NCBI GenBank assembly: GCA_030765065.1
Contig: CM060990.1
Location: forward strand, 212,885,290 to 212,949,289
Source of the DNA: Deroplatys truncata
Taxonomy: Eukaryota > Arthropoda > Insecta > Mantodea > Mantidae
DNA: 64,000 bases
Direction of reading: 5' to 3'
The translations under genes were made by a program, and so were the position numbers. Below the pieces are notes generated by a model. The model had not been told where the DNA came from. It worked only from the letters and a program-made list of their open reading frames with translations, and did no database searches. Numbering within the stretch: the first letter of the stretch is position 1; each line of letters begins with the position of its first letter. This document shows, one piece after another, positions 1 through 8,651 of the stretch.

Positions 1-192
1 TTGTTGACATTCTATTAAGGTGTGCTGATCGTTAAGAATCTGTTGTTGCTGCTCTTGGAGAATATGTTGCTGGTGTTCTTGCAACACTTCCTTCGCTGCT
101 CGATGCTGCTGTTCATGCAGCATTTGCAATGCTGCAACGGCCATCTCCTCATCACTTTGGTAGGGGGTAGTAATGGTGGGGGTGGAACTCAT
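1..192 (-). CDS. Gln-rich coiled-coil protein, 3' part cut by the window edge
   Basis: Read on the minus strand, an ATG at 192-190 opens a frame that stays open to the window edge, giving at least 64 residues. After a short Ser/Thr/Pro-rich start the chain is acidic, then very rich in Gln, Glu, His and Leu with helical spacing, which suggests a coiled coil. The ATG is immediately preceded by a CAG that ends a pyrimidine-rich stretch (TTGTTTCCAG), so it looks like the first codon of a spliced exon. It is the last of a row of minus-strand ORFs that may share one upstream leader. I do not recognise the family. The frame is clean and unrepetitive enough to look real, but the C-terminus is not visible. 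Confidence 0.5.
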   Translation of the reverse strand, partial: MSSTPTITTPYQSDEEMAVAALQMLHEQQHRAAKEVLQEHQQHILQEQQQQILNDQHTLIECQQ

Positions 193-292
193 CTGGAAAC
201 AATATTCCAAGATAAGCGAAGGGAATTGTAAGCTAGTGATTTAAGGGAAGGGGGCGAAGGTAGACAGAGCATGCATCGACAATTACGGTTAT

Positions 293-1006
293 TTACGGGG
301 TGAGAATGGAAAGGGTGAATGCCGTGAATATGGCGTTGGGAACGAAAAAAGGCCACCCTTGTTTAAGAGAGTGAATATGGCGAAGGAAGTTTAAACGAAA
401 GCGCCCACGAACATCGAAAAGACCGCTAATAGAAAATTTATAAAACGGTACAGATTGTAAAGAATATAGCTGGTTTAAAAAATCACACCACGAACTGCTA
501 TGAGCAATGTAATAACGAGAAGGAGCTTTAAAAAATACCGTATTAAGTAAAAAACAGGTATCCCCTTGTTCAACATACCAAGTTATATCGTCATGATTAT
601 CGTGTGCAACAGAGAAAACTATGTCTTCGTGGGTAAAGCTGTGAGGTGAATGTAAACGAAACGAATTGTTAAACCACTGAAAGAATTTATGAATAAACTG
701 TTTGCTTTTAAGATTTGTAGCTGGAGTAAAGGATATATATAAGGTTGGAATATCAAACAGATCATTGGAAACATCAGTAACTAACTGCATGCAAAAGAAA
801 CCGACAATGGCAGCACAAATATTATCTTTAGCTAGGAAATAAAGGATACGAAGCAAAATGGGCCAGTATGTAGGAAGGGATATGGGGGAATAGGATTCAA
901 AAATACTATAGGAAGGATAAAAGTGGGAAATCACTTGAAACTTTGAGGTTAAAGGAAAACCAAATGGGAAAACTGTAGGTGCAGGACGAGAAGCGTGAAG
1001 GGCCAT
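293..1006 (-). CDS. Unrecognised 237-residue protein of the left minus-strand cluster
   Basis: From the ATG at 1006 this frame runs 237 codons to a stop at 293. An in-frame extension upstream lacks an ATG and meets a stop at 1025-1027. The protein is rich in Phe, Ser, His and Tyr. It has a hydrophobic stretch in its first third (around an ILLRILYFLAK segment) and a basic, aromatic C-terminal third. I see no known catalytic motif. Four bases before the ATG lies a strong 3' splice-site-like sequence (GTCTTTTTTCAG), the same arrangement as in the neighbouring ORFs, so it may be reached by splicing from the leader exons at 2.2-3.4 kb. It could alternatively be the C-terminal part of one long Cys-rich protein interrupted by the stop at 1025. 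Confidence 0.5.
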   Translation of the reverse strand: MALHASRPAPTVFPFGFPLTSKFQVISHFYPSYSIFESYSPISLPTYWPILLRILYFLAKDNICAAIVGFFCMQLVTDVSNDLFDIPTLYISFTPATNLKSKQFIHKFFQWFNNSFRLHSPHSFTHEDIVFSVAHDNHDDITWYVEQGDTCFLLNTVFFKAPSRYYIAHSSSWCDFLNQLYSLQSVPFYKFSISGLFDVRGRFRLNFLRHIHSLKQGWPFFVPNAIFTAFTLSILTP

Positions 1007-1024
1007 AAAGCTGAAAAAAGACAC

Positions 1025-1234
1025 TTACAATAATTTCTGAACTGTAGAGGGTTGACATTTACAAATGAAGGTTTTAAGGTGCAAGAACGGGATGGGAATA
1101 TTATAAATGTGACACATGCGAATTGTCTGACATTGTAAACATTTAGGTGTAAAAATAGGGGAAGGGTATTGATGCAAAACTAAATAGGGGTAAACACTGA
1201 GAAAGTGACAGGAATTGCAACGCCTTTTAAACAT
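1025..1234 (-). CDS. Small Cys-rich (zinc-binding-like) protein or segment
   Basis: Sixty-nine codons from the ATG at 1234. Three cysteine pairs are visible: CNSC near residue 6, CLQC about residue 33 followed by MC about residue 40, and CKC near the C-terminus. Together they suggest one or two zinc sites. The frame ends with TTG TAA in the same frame as the downstream 237-codon ORF, so the two may once have been continuous. An acceptor-like TTTTTTCAG lies 18 bases upstream of the ATG. The function is unknown. It could be an exon or a fragment of the larger Cys-rich protein encoded just upstream. Confidence 0.4.
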   Translation of the reverse strand: MFKRRCNSCHFLSVYPYLVLHQYPSPIFTPKCLQCQTIRMCHIYNIPIPFLHLKTFICKCQPSTVQKLL

Positions 1235-1236
1235 AT

Positions 1237-1551
1237 TTACTCTAGAGTTGGACTGAAAAAAGTTGGATTACAACAAGTGGGTAGAGGAATAACGTCAAAG
1301 ACAGCCAAACCCCTACAGAAAGAAACATTGCAAGGTTTGCAATACATTCTATTACAATTTGCATAATCGAAAGAAAGGATATATTGATTAGATAAATATA
1401 CACGGCAAAAACATTTAGGACAACATGTAAAACAAAAGTGTTGAGGGAAAGTAGTTAAGGAACATATAAAATACCCGGAACAGAAGAAAAATTTACAAGT
1501 TTGGCATTGGAGGGAATAGCAAGGAAATGGACGAGCAGCAATGGCAGGCAT
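1237..1551 (-). CDS. Cys-rich protein, about 104 residues
   Basis: The ATG at 1551 directly follows a CAG acceptor-like end (AATATTCCAG). The 104-residue product is exceptionally rich in Cys, about 20 residues, in CxxC and CC arrangements (for example CQTCKFFFC, CFTCCPKCFC, CKPC). This indicates a multi-zinc module rather than a random frame. No catalytic motif is evident. It lies between two other Cys-rich frames on the same strand, offset in frame, so it is either an independent small gene reached by alternative splicing or one part of a frameshifted larger gene. Confidence 0.5.
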   Translation of the reverse strand: MPAIAARPFPCYSLQCQTCKFFFCSGYFICSLTTFPQHFCFTCCPKCFCRVYLSNQYILSFDYANCNRMYCKPCNVSFCRGLAVFDVIPLPTCCNPTFFSPTLE

Positions 1552-1559
1552 CTGGAATA

Positions 1560-2068
1560 TTACAAAAATTTACCGTTATGCATTGTCATGTCATCACAGT
1601 TATGTCTGTACCATTCCCTAATATTCCAATATGCAGTTAATGACGAATCGGGAGTAGGAATAGGAAGTTGTTCATGATAATACCATAAAGGGGTACGTAA
1701 TGTAAATGAACAGAAAGTGTAACAACAGGCCAAGAAAAAGTTTGGGTATCGCAACATAAACAAACAATTGTGATCGCCAAGACAGCATAGCATGTTATCA
1801 GAACAGCAAAATACCCTAACGCATTTAACCTTCCTTTTCCATAACGGTAGATTTAAATCAACTTTTGTTGGGGTGATATTGTCTAAAGTAAAAGAAAAAG
1901 AAAATTTACATTCTGGACAAGTTACACTCCATGGAGGTTCACGGTGGGAGACAGGTACATTATAAACAAAAATGGTTTAAACGCATTGCCCGCACACACT
2001 AATGAGCCACATAAATAACAGGTAAGGCATTGACAAGGGGAACAGGTATGAGCGGGGTGTGAAAACAT
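1560..2068 (-). pseudogene. Cys-rich zinc-ribbon-like gene with a frame break
   Basis: An ATG at 2068 sits directly on a splice acceptor (CCGTGTTTCAG) and opens a frame with closely spaced cysteines (CSPCQC, CYLC). That frame stops at 1922-1924. A second frame, open from about 1976 to 1560, carries a CPEC pair and further CC and C residues, and looks like the natural continuation. The two are offset by one base in a short T run near 1970, which fits a single-base loss. The donor at 2155 and the acceptor at 2069 define an 87-nt intron, linking this ORF to the last leader exon of the array. The family is unknown. A sequencing indel is an alternative to a real break. Confidence 0.45.
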
Positions 2069-3358
2069 CTGAAACACGGAATGAAAAAACACTTGAAACA
2101 CAAGAATAAGGAATAGAAACAGCTAACGAAAAAAGAAAACAAATATTAAACTTACGATTGGAGAAGGCAACAGCAACAACACGAGCACAGCAACAACACA
2201 CGATACAGCAACACCACCAAAAAGCTGTAAAGAAACGATATAATGTTAAAATAAGCCAAGTTTAAGAAAAGTAAAAATTAATAAAACTAAAATACTGAAA
2301 AAATACTTACAGTCGAGAAGCAGCAGCACAGCAACACCAAAAAGCTGTAAAGAAACGATATAATGTTAAAATAAGCCAAGTTTAAGAAAGGAAAAATAAT
2401 AAAACTAAAATACTGAAAAAATACTTACAGATGAGAAACAACAGCCCAAAAAGCTGTAAAGAAACGATATAATGTTAAAATAAGTCAAGTTTAAGAAAAG
2501 TAAAAATTAATAAAACTAAAATACTGAAAAAATACTTACAGATGAGAAGCAACAGCAAAAAGAACAACACGAGCACAGCAGCAACACCAAAAAGCTGTAA
2601 AGAAACGATATAATGTTAAAATAAGTCAAGTTTAAGAAAAGTAAAAATTAATAAAACTAAAATACTGAAAAAATACTTACAGATGAGAAGCAACAGAAAA
2701 AAGAACAACGCGAGCACAGCAGCAACACCAAAAAGCTGTAAAGAAACGATATAATGTTAAAATAAGTCAAGTTTAAGAAAAGTAAAAATTAATAAAACTA
2801 AAATACTGAAAAAAATACTTACAGATGAGAAGCAACAGCAAAAAGAACAACGCGAGCACAGCAGCAACACCAAAAAGCTGTAAAGAAACGATATAATGTT
2901 AAAATAAGTCAAGTTTAAGAAAAAGCAAAAAAAATAATAAAACAAAAATACTGAAAATACTTACAGTTGAGAAGCAGAAGCACAGCAACACTAAAAATCT
3001 GTAAAGAAACGATATAATGTTAAAATAAGACAAGTTAAAGAAACGCAAACATTAACAAAAACTAAAATACTAAAAATATAAAGCAGCACCAAGAAACGAT
3101 ATAATGTTAAAATAATCCAAGTTTTAGAAACGCAAACATTAACAAAACTAAAATACTAAAAATACTTACAGTGAGAAAATATAAAACAGGAGCAAAACAC
3201 GCAACACCAAAAATCTGTAAAGATATAAAAATAAAACATCACTTTTAGAAAACACACAACACTAAAGTTAAAATAAAAGACACAGTAACACCAAAAACGA
3301 TAAGATGATATAGTATTAAAAAGCACTTTTAGAGAGTAAAATATTACGAACACTCACA
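2069..3358 (-). repeat. Tandem array of AUG-free micro-exons with introns of about 86 nt (leader array)
   Basis: On the minus strand the sequence repeats a unit consisting of an acceptor (TTTCTTTACAG), a short U/G/C-rich exon, a donor (GTAAGTATT) and an AT-rich intron. Predicted exons are 3170-3214, 2965-2998, 2823-2877, 2681-2735, 2540-2594, 2429-2453, 2311-2344 and 2156-2224, with lengths 45, 34, 55, 55, 55, 25, 34 and 69. A first exon ends at 3358 with CAT|GTGAGT. Introns between full copies are 84-87 nt; a longer one at 2999-3169 spans a degenerate unit. The last donor (2155) and the acceptor at 2069 give an 87-nt intron ending at an ATG. No exon contains ATG on the sense strand, so together they would make an open leader. 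Splicing is inferred from sequence only; a simple minisatellite is the alternative. Confidence 0.6.
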
Positions 3359-3419
3359 TGTATGAACTTAGCACACAGCACGACTGGCACAAGTGAAACA
3401 CACGACCAAATATGCTCGC

Positions 3420-3430
3420 TTATATATAAC
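3420..3430 (-). promoter_or_regulatory. TATA box for the minus-strand left cluster
   Basis: The minus strand reads GTTATATATAAGCG here, a strong TATA element. The first predicted splice donor (3357) lies about 60 bases downstream, which leaves room for a short first leader exon. Confidence 0.5.
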
Positions 3431-3615
3431 ACATAAAATTAAACGTCTGAGAATTAAACTGGCGCAATACAAGTTCCCTGGTGATGATGCAACACAGTTC
3501 CCACAAGTGTGCATGTACGATGATGCAATAGGTTAAACGTCAAGTTCTCAGAGTATCGGGTATACAGCGCAGCTATGCGCGATGATGTAATACGTTTACT
3601 TTGAATGATGTACAA
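3431..3615. promoter_or_regulatory. Divergent intergenic region with repeated GATGATGYAAYA motifs
   Basis: This stretch separates the minus-strand cluster from the plus-strand polymerase gene. The motif GATGATG(C/T)AA(C/T)A occurs at about 3482, 3519 and 3581, and TAAACGT occurs near 3440 and 3532 with its complement near 3592. The spacing suggests binding sites for a shared regulator or replication factor, but that is inference. No TATA box facing the polymerase is obvious. Confidence 0.35.
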
Positions 3616-6600
3616 ATGTTTGAGACAGCGTTGCCAGGGTTTTGCTTTACTGTATTTGGGGATCATACTGGAAAGAGCGTACTGTTCAAATCAAAATCTA
3701 CATCTGATAAACATATAGATCTTATGTATCACGAAGGTCATTTTAATTCTATTGTAGATCTACACAGGTGTTTTAAGTGCAAGTCGTACTGTAGACACTG
3801 TAATATTGGAACTAAACAGAAAATGGAAAAACATCGTTGCGAACGGAGATGCACAAAATGTCACCAACAAGTGCACATTAATTTTGGGGCTTATGTACAT
3901 TGTGAGACATGTGAAAGGGATTTTAACGGTCAGGAGTGTTATGAACTTCATTTGAAAAAAGGAACGTACTATAGCAGGGAAAAATCTGTGTGTGAAATGG
4001 AGAAAATATGTGTATTGTGCAATAGATTATATAGCATGAGAAATAGAACGACACCACATAAGTGTGGAGAAACGTATTGTACTAACTGTAAGAAGCATGT
4101 GGGTGGGAATCACATGTGTTTTATACAGCCGTATAAAACAGCCGTATAAAACAGCGTGTTTAAGGAAACAATTTATTTTCATGTTTATAGACTTTGAATG
4201 CACACAAAACACGCCGTATACAGAAAGTGACAACACTTATGAACACGTTCCAAATTTGTGCGTCTTATACCAGGCCTGTTCTGTATGTATTAGTGAGAGC
4301 GCTAAAATGAACTACTGTTCTCAATGTGGGGTAAAGGAATGGGTTTATTTGAACAACCCCGTAAAACAACTTTTAGATCATGCCACACAGACAAAGTTTA
4401 AAACCTGGGATGTAGTAGTTATAGCGCACAACCTAAGAGCATATGACGGACAATTTTTACTAAAGTACATGATAGGTACATTGAAATGGAGCCCGGAGCT
4501 TATTATTAATGGAACACAGATATTTAGAATCAAACACGGGAATATAGCCTTTTTAGATTCTTTGAACTTTATCCCCATGGCTTTGTCACGGTTTCCTAAA
4601 ACATTTCAATTAAATGAAAGCAAAGGATATTTTCCTTATTTGTTTAATACAGCAGAAAATAAAAGTTATGTGGGAACTATACCAGAACAGAAATATTTCT
4701 GCCCAGACGGCATGTCTGAGGACGAACGTAAAGTCTTTGAAAGTTGGTACAAAGAAAAGGTTGATACACTGTATGTATTTAACATGAAGGATGAAATGTT
4801 AAAGTATTGTAAGTTAGACGTGTATATTTTGAGTTTGGGAGTGGTAAAGTTTAGGAAACAGTTTTTGGACGAAAACGGAATTGATCCGTTTAGGGAATGT
4901 ATTACAATTGCTAATGCGTGTATGAATGTATTTAGAAAAAGATTTATGCCACTAAATAAAATTCCTTTAATTCCTCATGGAGGATACAGGTTAGCATTTA
5001 ATCATTCACGCAATGCATGCGTTTGGTTATCGTGGTTGGAGCACAAAGAACATACTGTTATACAATATGCCTACAGGGGTAGAGATATTTAAAGTATTGG
5101 GGCATAGGGTGGATGGATACAGAGATGATAAAAAGGTGTATTTCTTTCATGGCTGTTTTTACCACGGGTGTCCGAAGTGTTTTCCAAACCGTCATGATAT
5201 AATCAATGCTACTGGAGGAGAAACTATGGCATCTAGGTACGAAACCACAAATAGAATATCCAAACATATAGCAGATGCAGGGTATCATGTTACGGAGATG
5301 TGGGAATGTGAGTTTAAGGAAATGACACGATCCGATGACGAACTTGGCCATTATGTTAGGATTAATTTAAAGACATTTCCCGTTCCTTTACAACCCAGAG
5401 ATGCATTTTTTGGTGGACGCACCAATTGTACCAAGGGGTACCGTGAAGTGGTAGATGACGAGAAAATGTTTTATTATGATGTCTGCAGTTTGTATCCATT
5501 TGTAAATAAGACAAAACCTTATCCTATAGGACACCCAAAAGTTCACTTAGATAATTTTCCAGATTTAGACGATGTTGAGGGTGGTATTATAAAGTGTGAC
5601 ATTTTGCCTCCAGATACCTTGTACCACCCCGTTCTACCTGTACGCGTTAATGGAAAGCTAATGTTCCCGTTATGCTATGCATGCGCAGAAACAGAAAACC
5701 AGGAAGTGTGTAACCACAAAGATGAGGAAAGGTGTTTATCAGGTACATGGATTTTGGATGAACTTAAGGTTGCCTTGAATAAAGGATATGAAATTATTAA
5801 GGTGTATGAAATATGGGAGTATGAAATGATGCAATACAATCCTAATGCTGGAAAAAAAGGTTTATTTGAGGACTATGTAAATCAATTTTTAAAAATTAAG
5901 ACCGAAGCATCAGGATGGCCCCTTAATTGTAACACAGACGTCAAAAGAAAACAGTACATTGAAGATTTTCACGTTAGGGAAGGAGTACAACTTGATGATT
6001 CATCTATAGAAAATAATCCTGGGAAACGTGAGCTGGCGAAGTTAATGTTAAACTCATTTTGGGGAAAATACGGACAACGTGACAATTTACCTACTTGCGA
6101 GATAGTTAAGGAATACTCTAGACTTCTAGAACTATTAAACGCGCCAGGAGTAGACGTTCTTTCCTACACACCAACTACAGATAACATTATGTACGTTGTG
6201 TGGAGATATAACGAGATTACCCCAAAAATGAACCCTACCACAAACGTTGTTATAGCTGCATACACTACGGCACACGCACGTTTAGAATTGTATTCATATT
6301 TGGATCGATTGGACACCCGTGTGTGTTATTTTGACACAGATTCTATTATTGCCACGTACAGGCCGGGTGATTGGATGCCTCCAACCGGATCCTATTTAGG
6401 TGATATGACTGATGAACTTGAAAAATACGGGAAGGGTTCCTACATATATAAATTTGCTTCATCGGGGCCAAAGAGTTACTGTTTTGAGATTAAAACGTCT
6501 AATGATAACAAAACCTACACTGTTTGTAAAATTAAAGGTATTACTTTAAATTCTGGTAATTTAAAAGTGATTAACGCTGATGTTCTTCGTGATATTGTTG

Positions 6601-6779
6601 TAAGGGATACTAGTAAATCCGTAACTGTGCAGGGTACCCGCATTGCTAGAAAACGTTTATGGACAGTGGTAACAGAGCCTTATGCTAAAAAGTTCCGCAT
6701 GATAGTTAATAAACGTGTAATGGTAGATAACTTTGACACACACCCTTACTGGTATAAAAGACAGAAACTTGATTATTGA
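3616..6779 (+). pseudogene. polB: Protein-primed family B DNA polymerase of a Polinton, broken in two places
   Basis: This would replicate the element. The first piece (3616-4149) has a Cys/His zinc-finger region typical of metazoan Polinton polymerases. The second (open to 5092) has the 3'-5' exonuclease motifs: DFE at 4190, NLRAYD near 4430 and YCKLD near 4805. The third (5013-6779) has the FHGCFYHGCPKC endonuclease-like segment (about 5145), polymerase motif A DVCSLYP (5478), motif B with NSFWGKYG (about 6050) and motif C DTDS (6333). The reading frame is broken by a 13-bp tandem duplication at 4126-4151 and by a one-base-type shift near 5075-5085 in a G run. All catalytic motifs survive, so the damage is recent or partly technical. 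The ATG at 3616 is chosen because no ATG precedes it in frame. Confidence 0.93.
4126..4151 (+). repeat. 13-bp tandem duplication that breaks polB
   Basis: The unit CAGCCGTATAAAA occurs twice back to back (4126-4138 and 4139-4151), followed by a partial third CAGC. Thirteen is not a multiple of three, and the polymerase frame changes exactly here. The first piece stops at 4147-4149 inside the second copy. Confidence 0.85.
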
Positions 6780-6789
6780 ATACTTATTG

Positions 6790-7125
6790 ATGGCTGAAAA
6801 GAGAAAGTTTGAGGATGAAATTGAAGAGCCTCTACCACCGAAAAAGGTTAAAGTTGCCTATCAAAAAAGACCTCGAGAATTAGTGGATGAGGAGGAGGAG
6901 GATGAGGAGAGTAACAAAATTTTTAAAGCCGATGTAACGCCTAAGCCCCCAAGGCTATCTCGTATAGACACCTGGAGAAGACGGAAACAACCTAAAACAC
7001 CTCTTGTCCCGTGGCAGACCTTTATTCCGGGTCCAGGTTTGAAAGTGAATTGGCAGGCATTGCTTCCACGTAAGCGGCGTCTTAATCGATTAGATTTAGA
7101 AAGCCCACCAACAAAATTAGTCTAG
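6790..7125 (+). CDS. Basic/acidic nuclear-type protein upstream of the ATPase
   Basis: The ATG at 6790 is 11 bases after the polymerase stop and gives 111 residues. The N-terminus carries an NLS-like cluster (PPKKVKV) and an acidic run of Glu/Asp. The C-terminal half contains VPWQTFIPG and NWQALLPRKRR, which reappears in slightly altered form at the start of the next frame (VPWHHLIPP, NWHVLLPRKRK). The duplicated module suggests that this ORF and the ATPase ORF were, or are, one protein joined across a frame change at about 7118-7130, or that the module was duplicated. A DNA- or core-binding role is a guess from its charge. No enzyme motif is visible. Confidence 0.6.
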   Translation: MAEKRKFEDEIEEPLPPKKVKVAYQKRPRELVDEEEEDEESNKIFKADVTPKPPRLSRIDTWRRRKQPKTPLVPWQTFIPGPGLKVNWQALLPRKRRLNRLDLESPPTKLV

Positions 7126-7198
7126 AGAGTTGTATAAACCGCGAAAAACTAAGAGAAAACAGTACGTGCCATGGCACCATTTAATTCCACCGAATAGC

Positions 7199-8257
7199 AT
7201 GAAACCAATTAATTGGCATGTGTTACTTCCTCGTAAACGTAAATCAAACAATCCACTACCGCCGGAACCAATAAAGCGTCATGTTGAGCAGAATACAACT
7301 AAAAGAAAGGGTAACGCAGGAAGGCGTGGGGAAAAATTTAAACATACAAATCCTGGACAGGTAGTGAAAATGGACGATATGTCTCTGGGAGAAGTAATAC
7401 CTGACAAAGGCAAATTTAAACGTGTAAATCCTGGACAGGTGGTGGAAATGGAGGATATGTCTCTGGGAGAAGTAATACCTGACAAGGGCAAATTTAAACG
7501 TGTAAAACCTGGACAGGTGGTAGAAATGGAGGATATGTCTCTGGGAGAAGTAATACCTGACAAGGGCAAATTTAAACGTGTAAATCCTGGACAGGAGGTG
7601 GAAATGTGTGAAAATATACTACCAGATAAAATATCTAAGCTTACCTTTCCTAGTACCATACAGGTAGCAGGGCCTTCTCGCTGCGGTAAATCTACATTTG
7701 TAAAACGGCTTCTTTCCAATGCAGAACACATGTTTGATAAACCTATAAAACGTGCCGTTTGGTGCCATCCTTCAGAGTACCCACCTCAAATGGGTAACGA
7801 ATTTAATAACTGTACATTTAATGTTTACACCCACGCAGGTATTCCTCCTTTAGAATCTATCAAAGACGGGGATTTTTTGATAATTGATGATTTAATGTTT
7901 GAAGCTGACTCTACAGAGGTTTCTAACTTTTTCACAAAAGATTCACATCACCGAAACTTTGGAGTTATTTACATACTGCAAAATGTGATCCCTCAAGGAA
8001 AAATGTTTCGTACAATATCACTCAATGCCAATTACATATTTGTTTTTAAAAATAGTAGAAATAAAATGCAGATTGAACGATTATTCCAACAAATGGAACC
8101 ACGTAAATCTAAATTTCTATTAGAGGCTTTTGAAAAAGCCACCGAAAACCCTCACGGTTATTTATTGCTTGACTGTACGCAGTACACACCAGACCATTAT
8201 CGTTATAGAACGGGAATTCTGCCTGACGAAACCCCCTCGTGTTTTGTTCCAGTATAA
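7199..8257 (+). CDS. Genome-packaging ATPase (FtsK/HerA, A32-like)
   Basis: The Walker A motif GPSRCGKST is at 7670-7696 and Walker B FLIIDD is at about 7871-7891. Further conserved features are a Gln-containing sensor segment (YILQN) and the C-terminal domain typical of Polinton and adintovirus packaging ATPases. It would pump the genome into capsids. The first ATG in frame is 7199, though the frame is open from 7121. Before the ATPase domain lies an unusual N-terminal extension with a 26-residue tandem repeat. The preceding gene shares the VPW...LLPRKR module with the start of this frame. The ATPase domain is complete and undamaged. Confidence 0.92.
   Translation: MKPINWHVLLPRKRKSNNPLPPEPIKRHVEQNTTKRKGNAGRRGEKFKHTNPGQVVKMDDMSLGEVIPDKGKFKRVNPGQVVEMEDMSLGEVIPDKGKFKRVKPGQVVEMEDMSLGEVIPDKGKFKRVNPGQEVEMCENILPDKISKLTFPSTIQVAGPSRCGKSTFVKRLLSNAEHMFDKPIKRAVWCHPSEYPPQMGNEFNNCTFNVYTHAGIPPLESIKDGDFLIIDDLMFEADSTEVSNFFTKDSHHRNFGVIYILQNVIPQGKMFRTISLNANYIFVFKNSRNKMQIERLFQQMEPRKSKFLLEAFEKATENPHGYLLLDCTQYTPDHYRYRTGILPDETPSCFVPV
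7334..7610 (+). repeat. 78-bp in-frame tandem repeat in the ATPase N-terminus
   Basis: Three full units (7334-7411, 7412-7489, 7490-7567) and a partial fourth encode near-identical 26-residue blocks built on KFK, PGQVVEMEDMSLGEVIPDKG. The units are almost identical in DNA, so the expansion is recent, and the length of exactly 78 bp keeps the frame. The alternating basic and acidic segments look like short linear binding motifs. Confidence 0.9.
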
Positions 8258-8289
8258 ATACACCTATACCACGGGGTATTTTTCTCATT

Positions 8290-8649
8290 ATGGATAAGAA
8301 GATAAGAAAGGTGACATCCCCTCTAATTGCTAATGAAACTGCTAATCTTGTTGCTATTAGCAAAGCTAAACCTAAACAACGGAAAAAACTGTTAAAGGAT
8401 GCCAAACCCGAAACAATTAAGGCTATTTCGGAATGCGTGTACAATGTAAGTAGAGGCAAGATACGTATATCTCCAACTTGTAAAAAACGTTTAAAAAGAC
8501 ATAAAACTTTATGGAGACGTCTAGTTGACAAGAAGGTGTCATTGAAGAAGAAGCGAAAGATTCTTATGCAGAAAGGAGGTTTTTTACCAGCTTTCCTTCT
8601 ACCAGTTCTTGGTTCAATTGCTAGCGCTCTAGTTTCAAAGTACGTCTGA
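8290..8649 (+). CDS. Basic virion core protein, adenovirus pX-like family of Polintons
   Basis: The ATG at 8290 gives 119 residues. The pattern AKPKQRKKLLKDA, a middle rich in Lys/Arg (KKRLKRHK, KKVSLKKKRK), then Gln-Lys-Gly-Gly and a hydrophobic C-terminus (FLPAFLLPVLGS) is the hallmark of a small DNA-condensing protein common in Polintons and adintoviruses. It would bind the packaged genome. An upstream in-frame ATG-less stretch exists, but the ATG at 8290 matches the family start. It is followed after two bases by the next ATG. Confidence 0.8.
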   Translation: MDKKIRKVTSPLIANETANLVAISKAKPKQRKKLLKDAKPETIKAISECVYNVSRGKIRISPTCKKRLKRHKTLWRRLVDKKVSLKKKRKILMQKGGFLPAFLLPVLGSIASALVSKYV

Positions 8650-8651
8650 GT

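Noticed and set aside
1011..1573. Micro-introns of 18 and 22 nt between the left ORFs
   Set aside because: GT..AG sequences of that length occur between the ORFs but are shorter than any arthropod intron I know of. The acceptors make more sense as targets of a distant leader donor.
2218..3220. A CRISPR-like array (regular repeats with variable spacers)
   Set aside because: The variable parts are related to each other, the constant parts carry eukaryotic splice signals, and the genome is animal.
7279..7731. 150-codon minus-strand frame
   Set aside because: It is the antisense reading of the 78-bp ATPase repeats, whose length divisible by three keeps several frames open.
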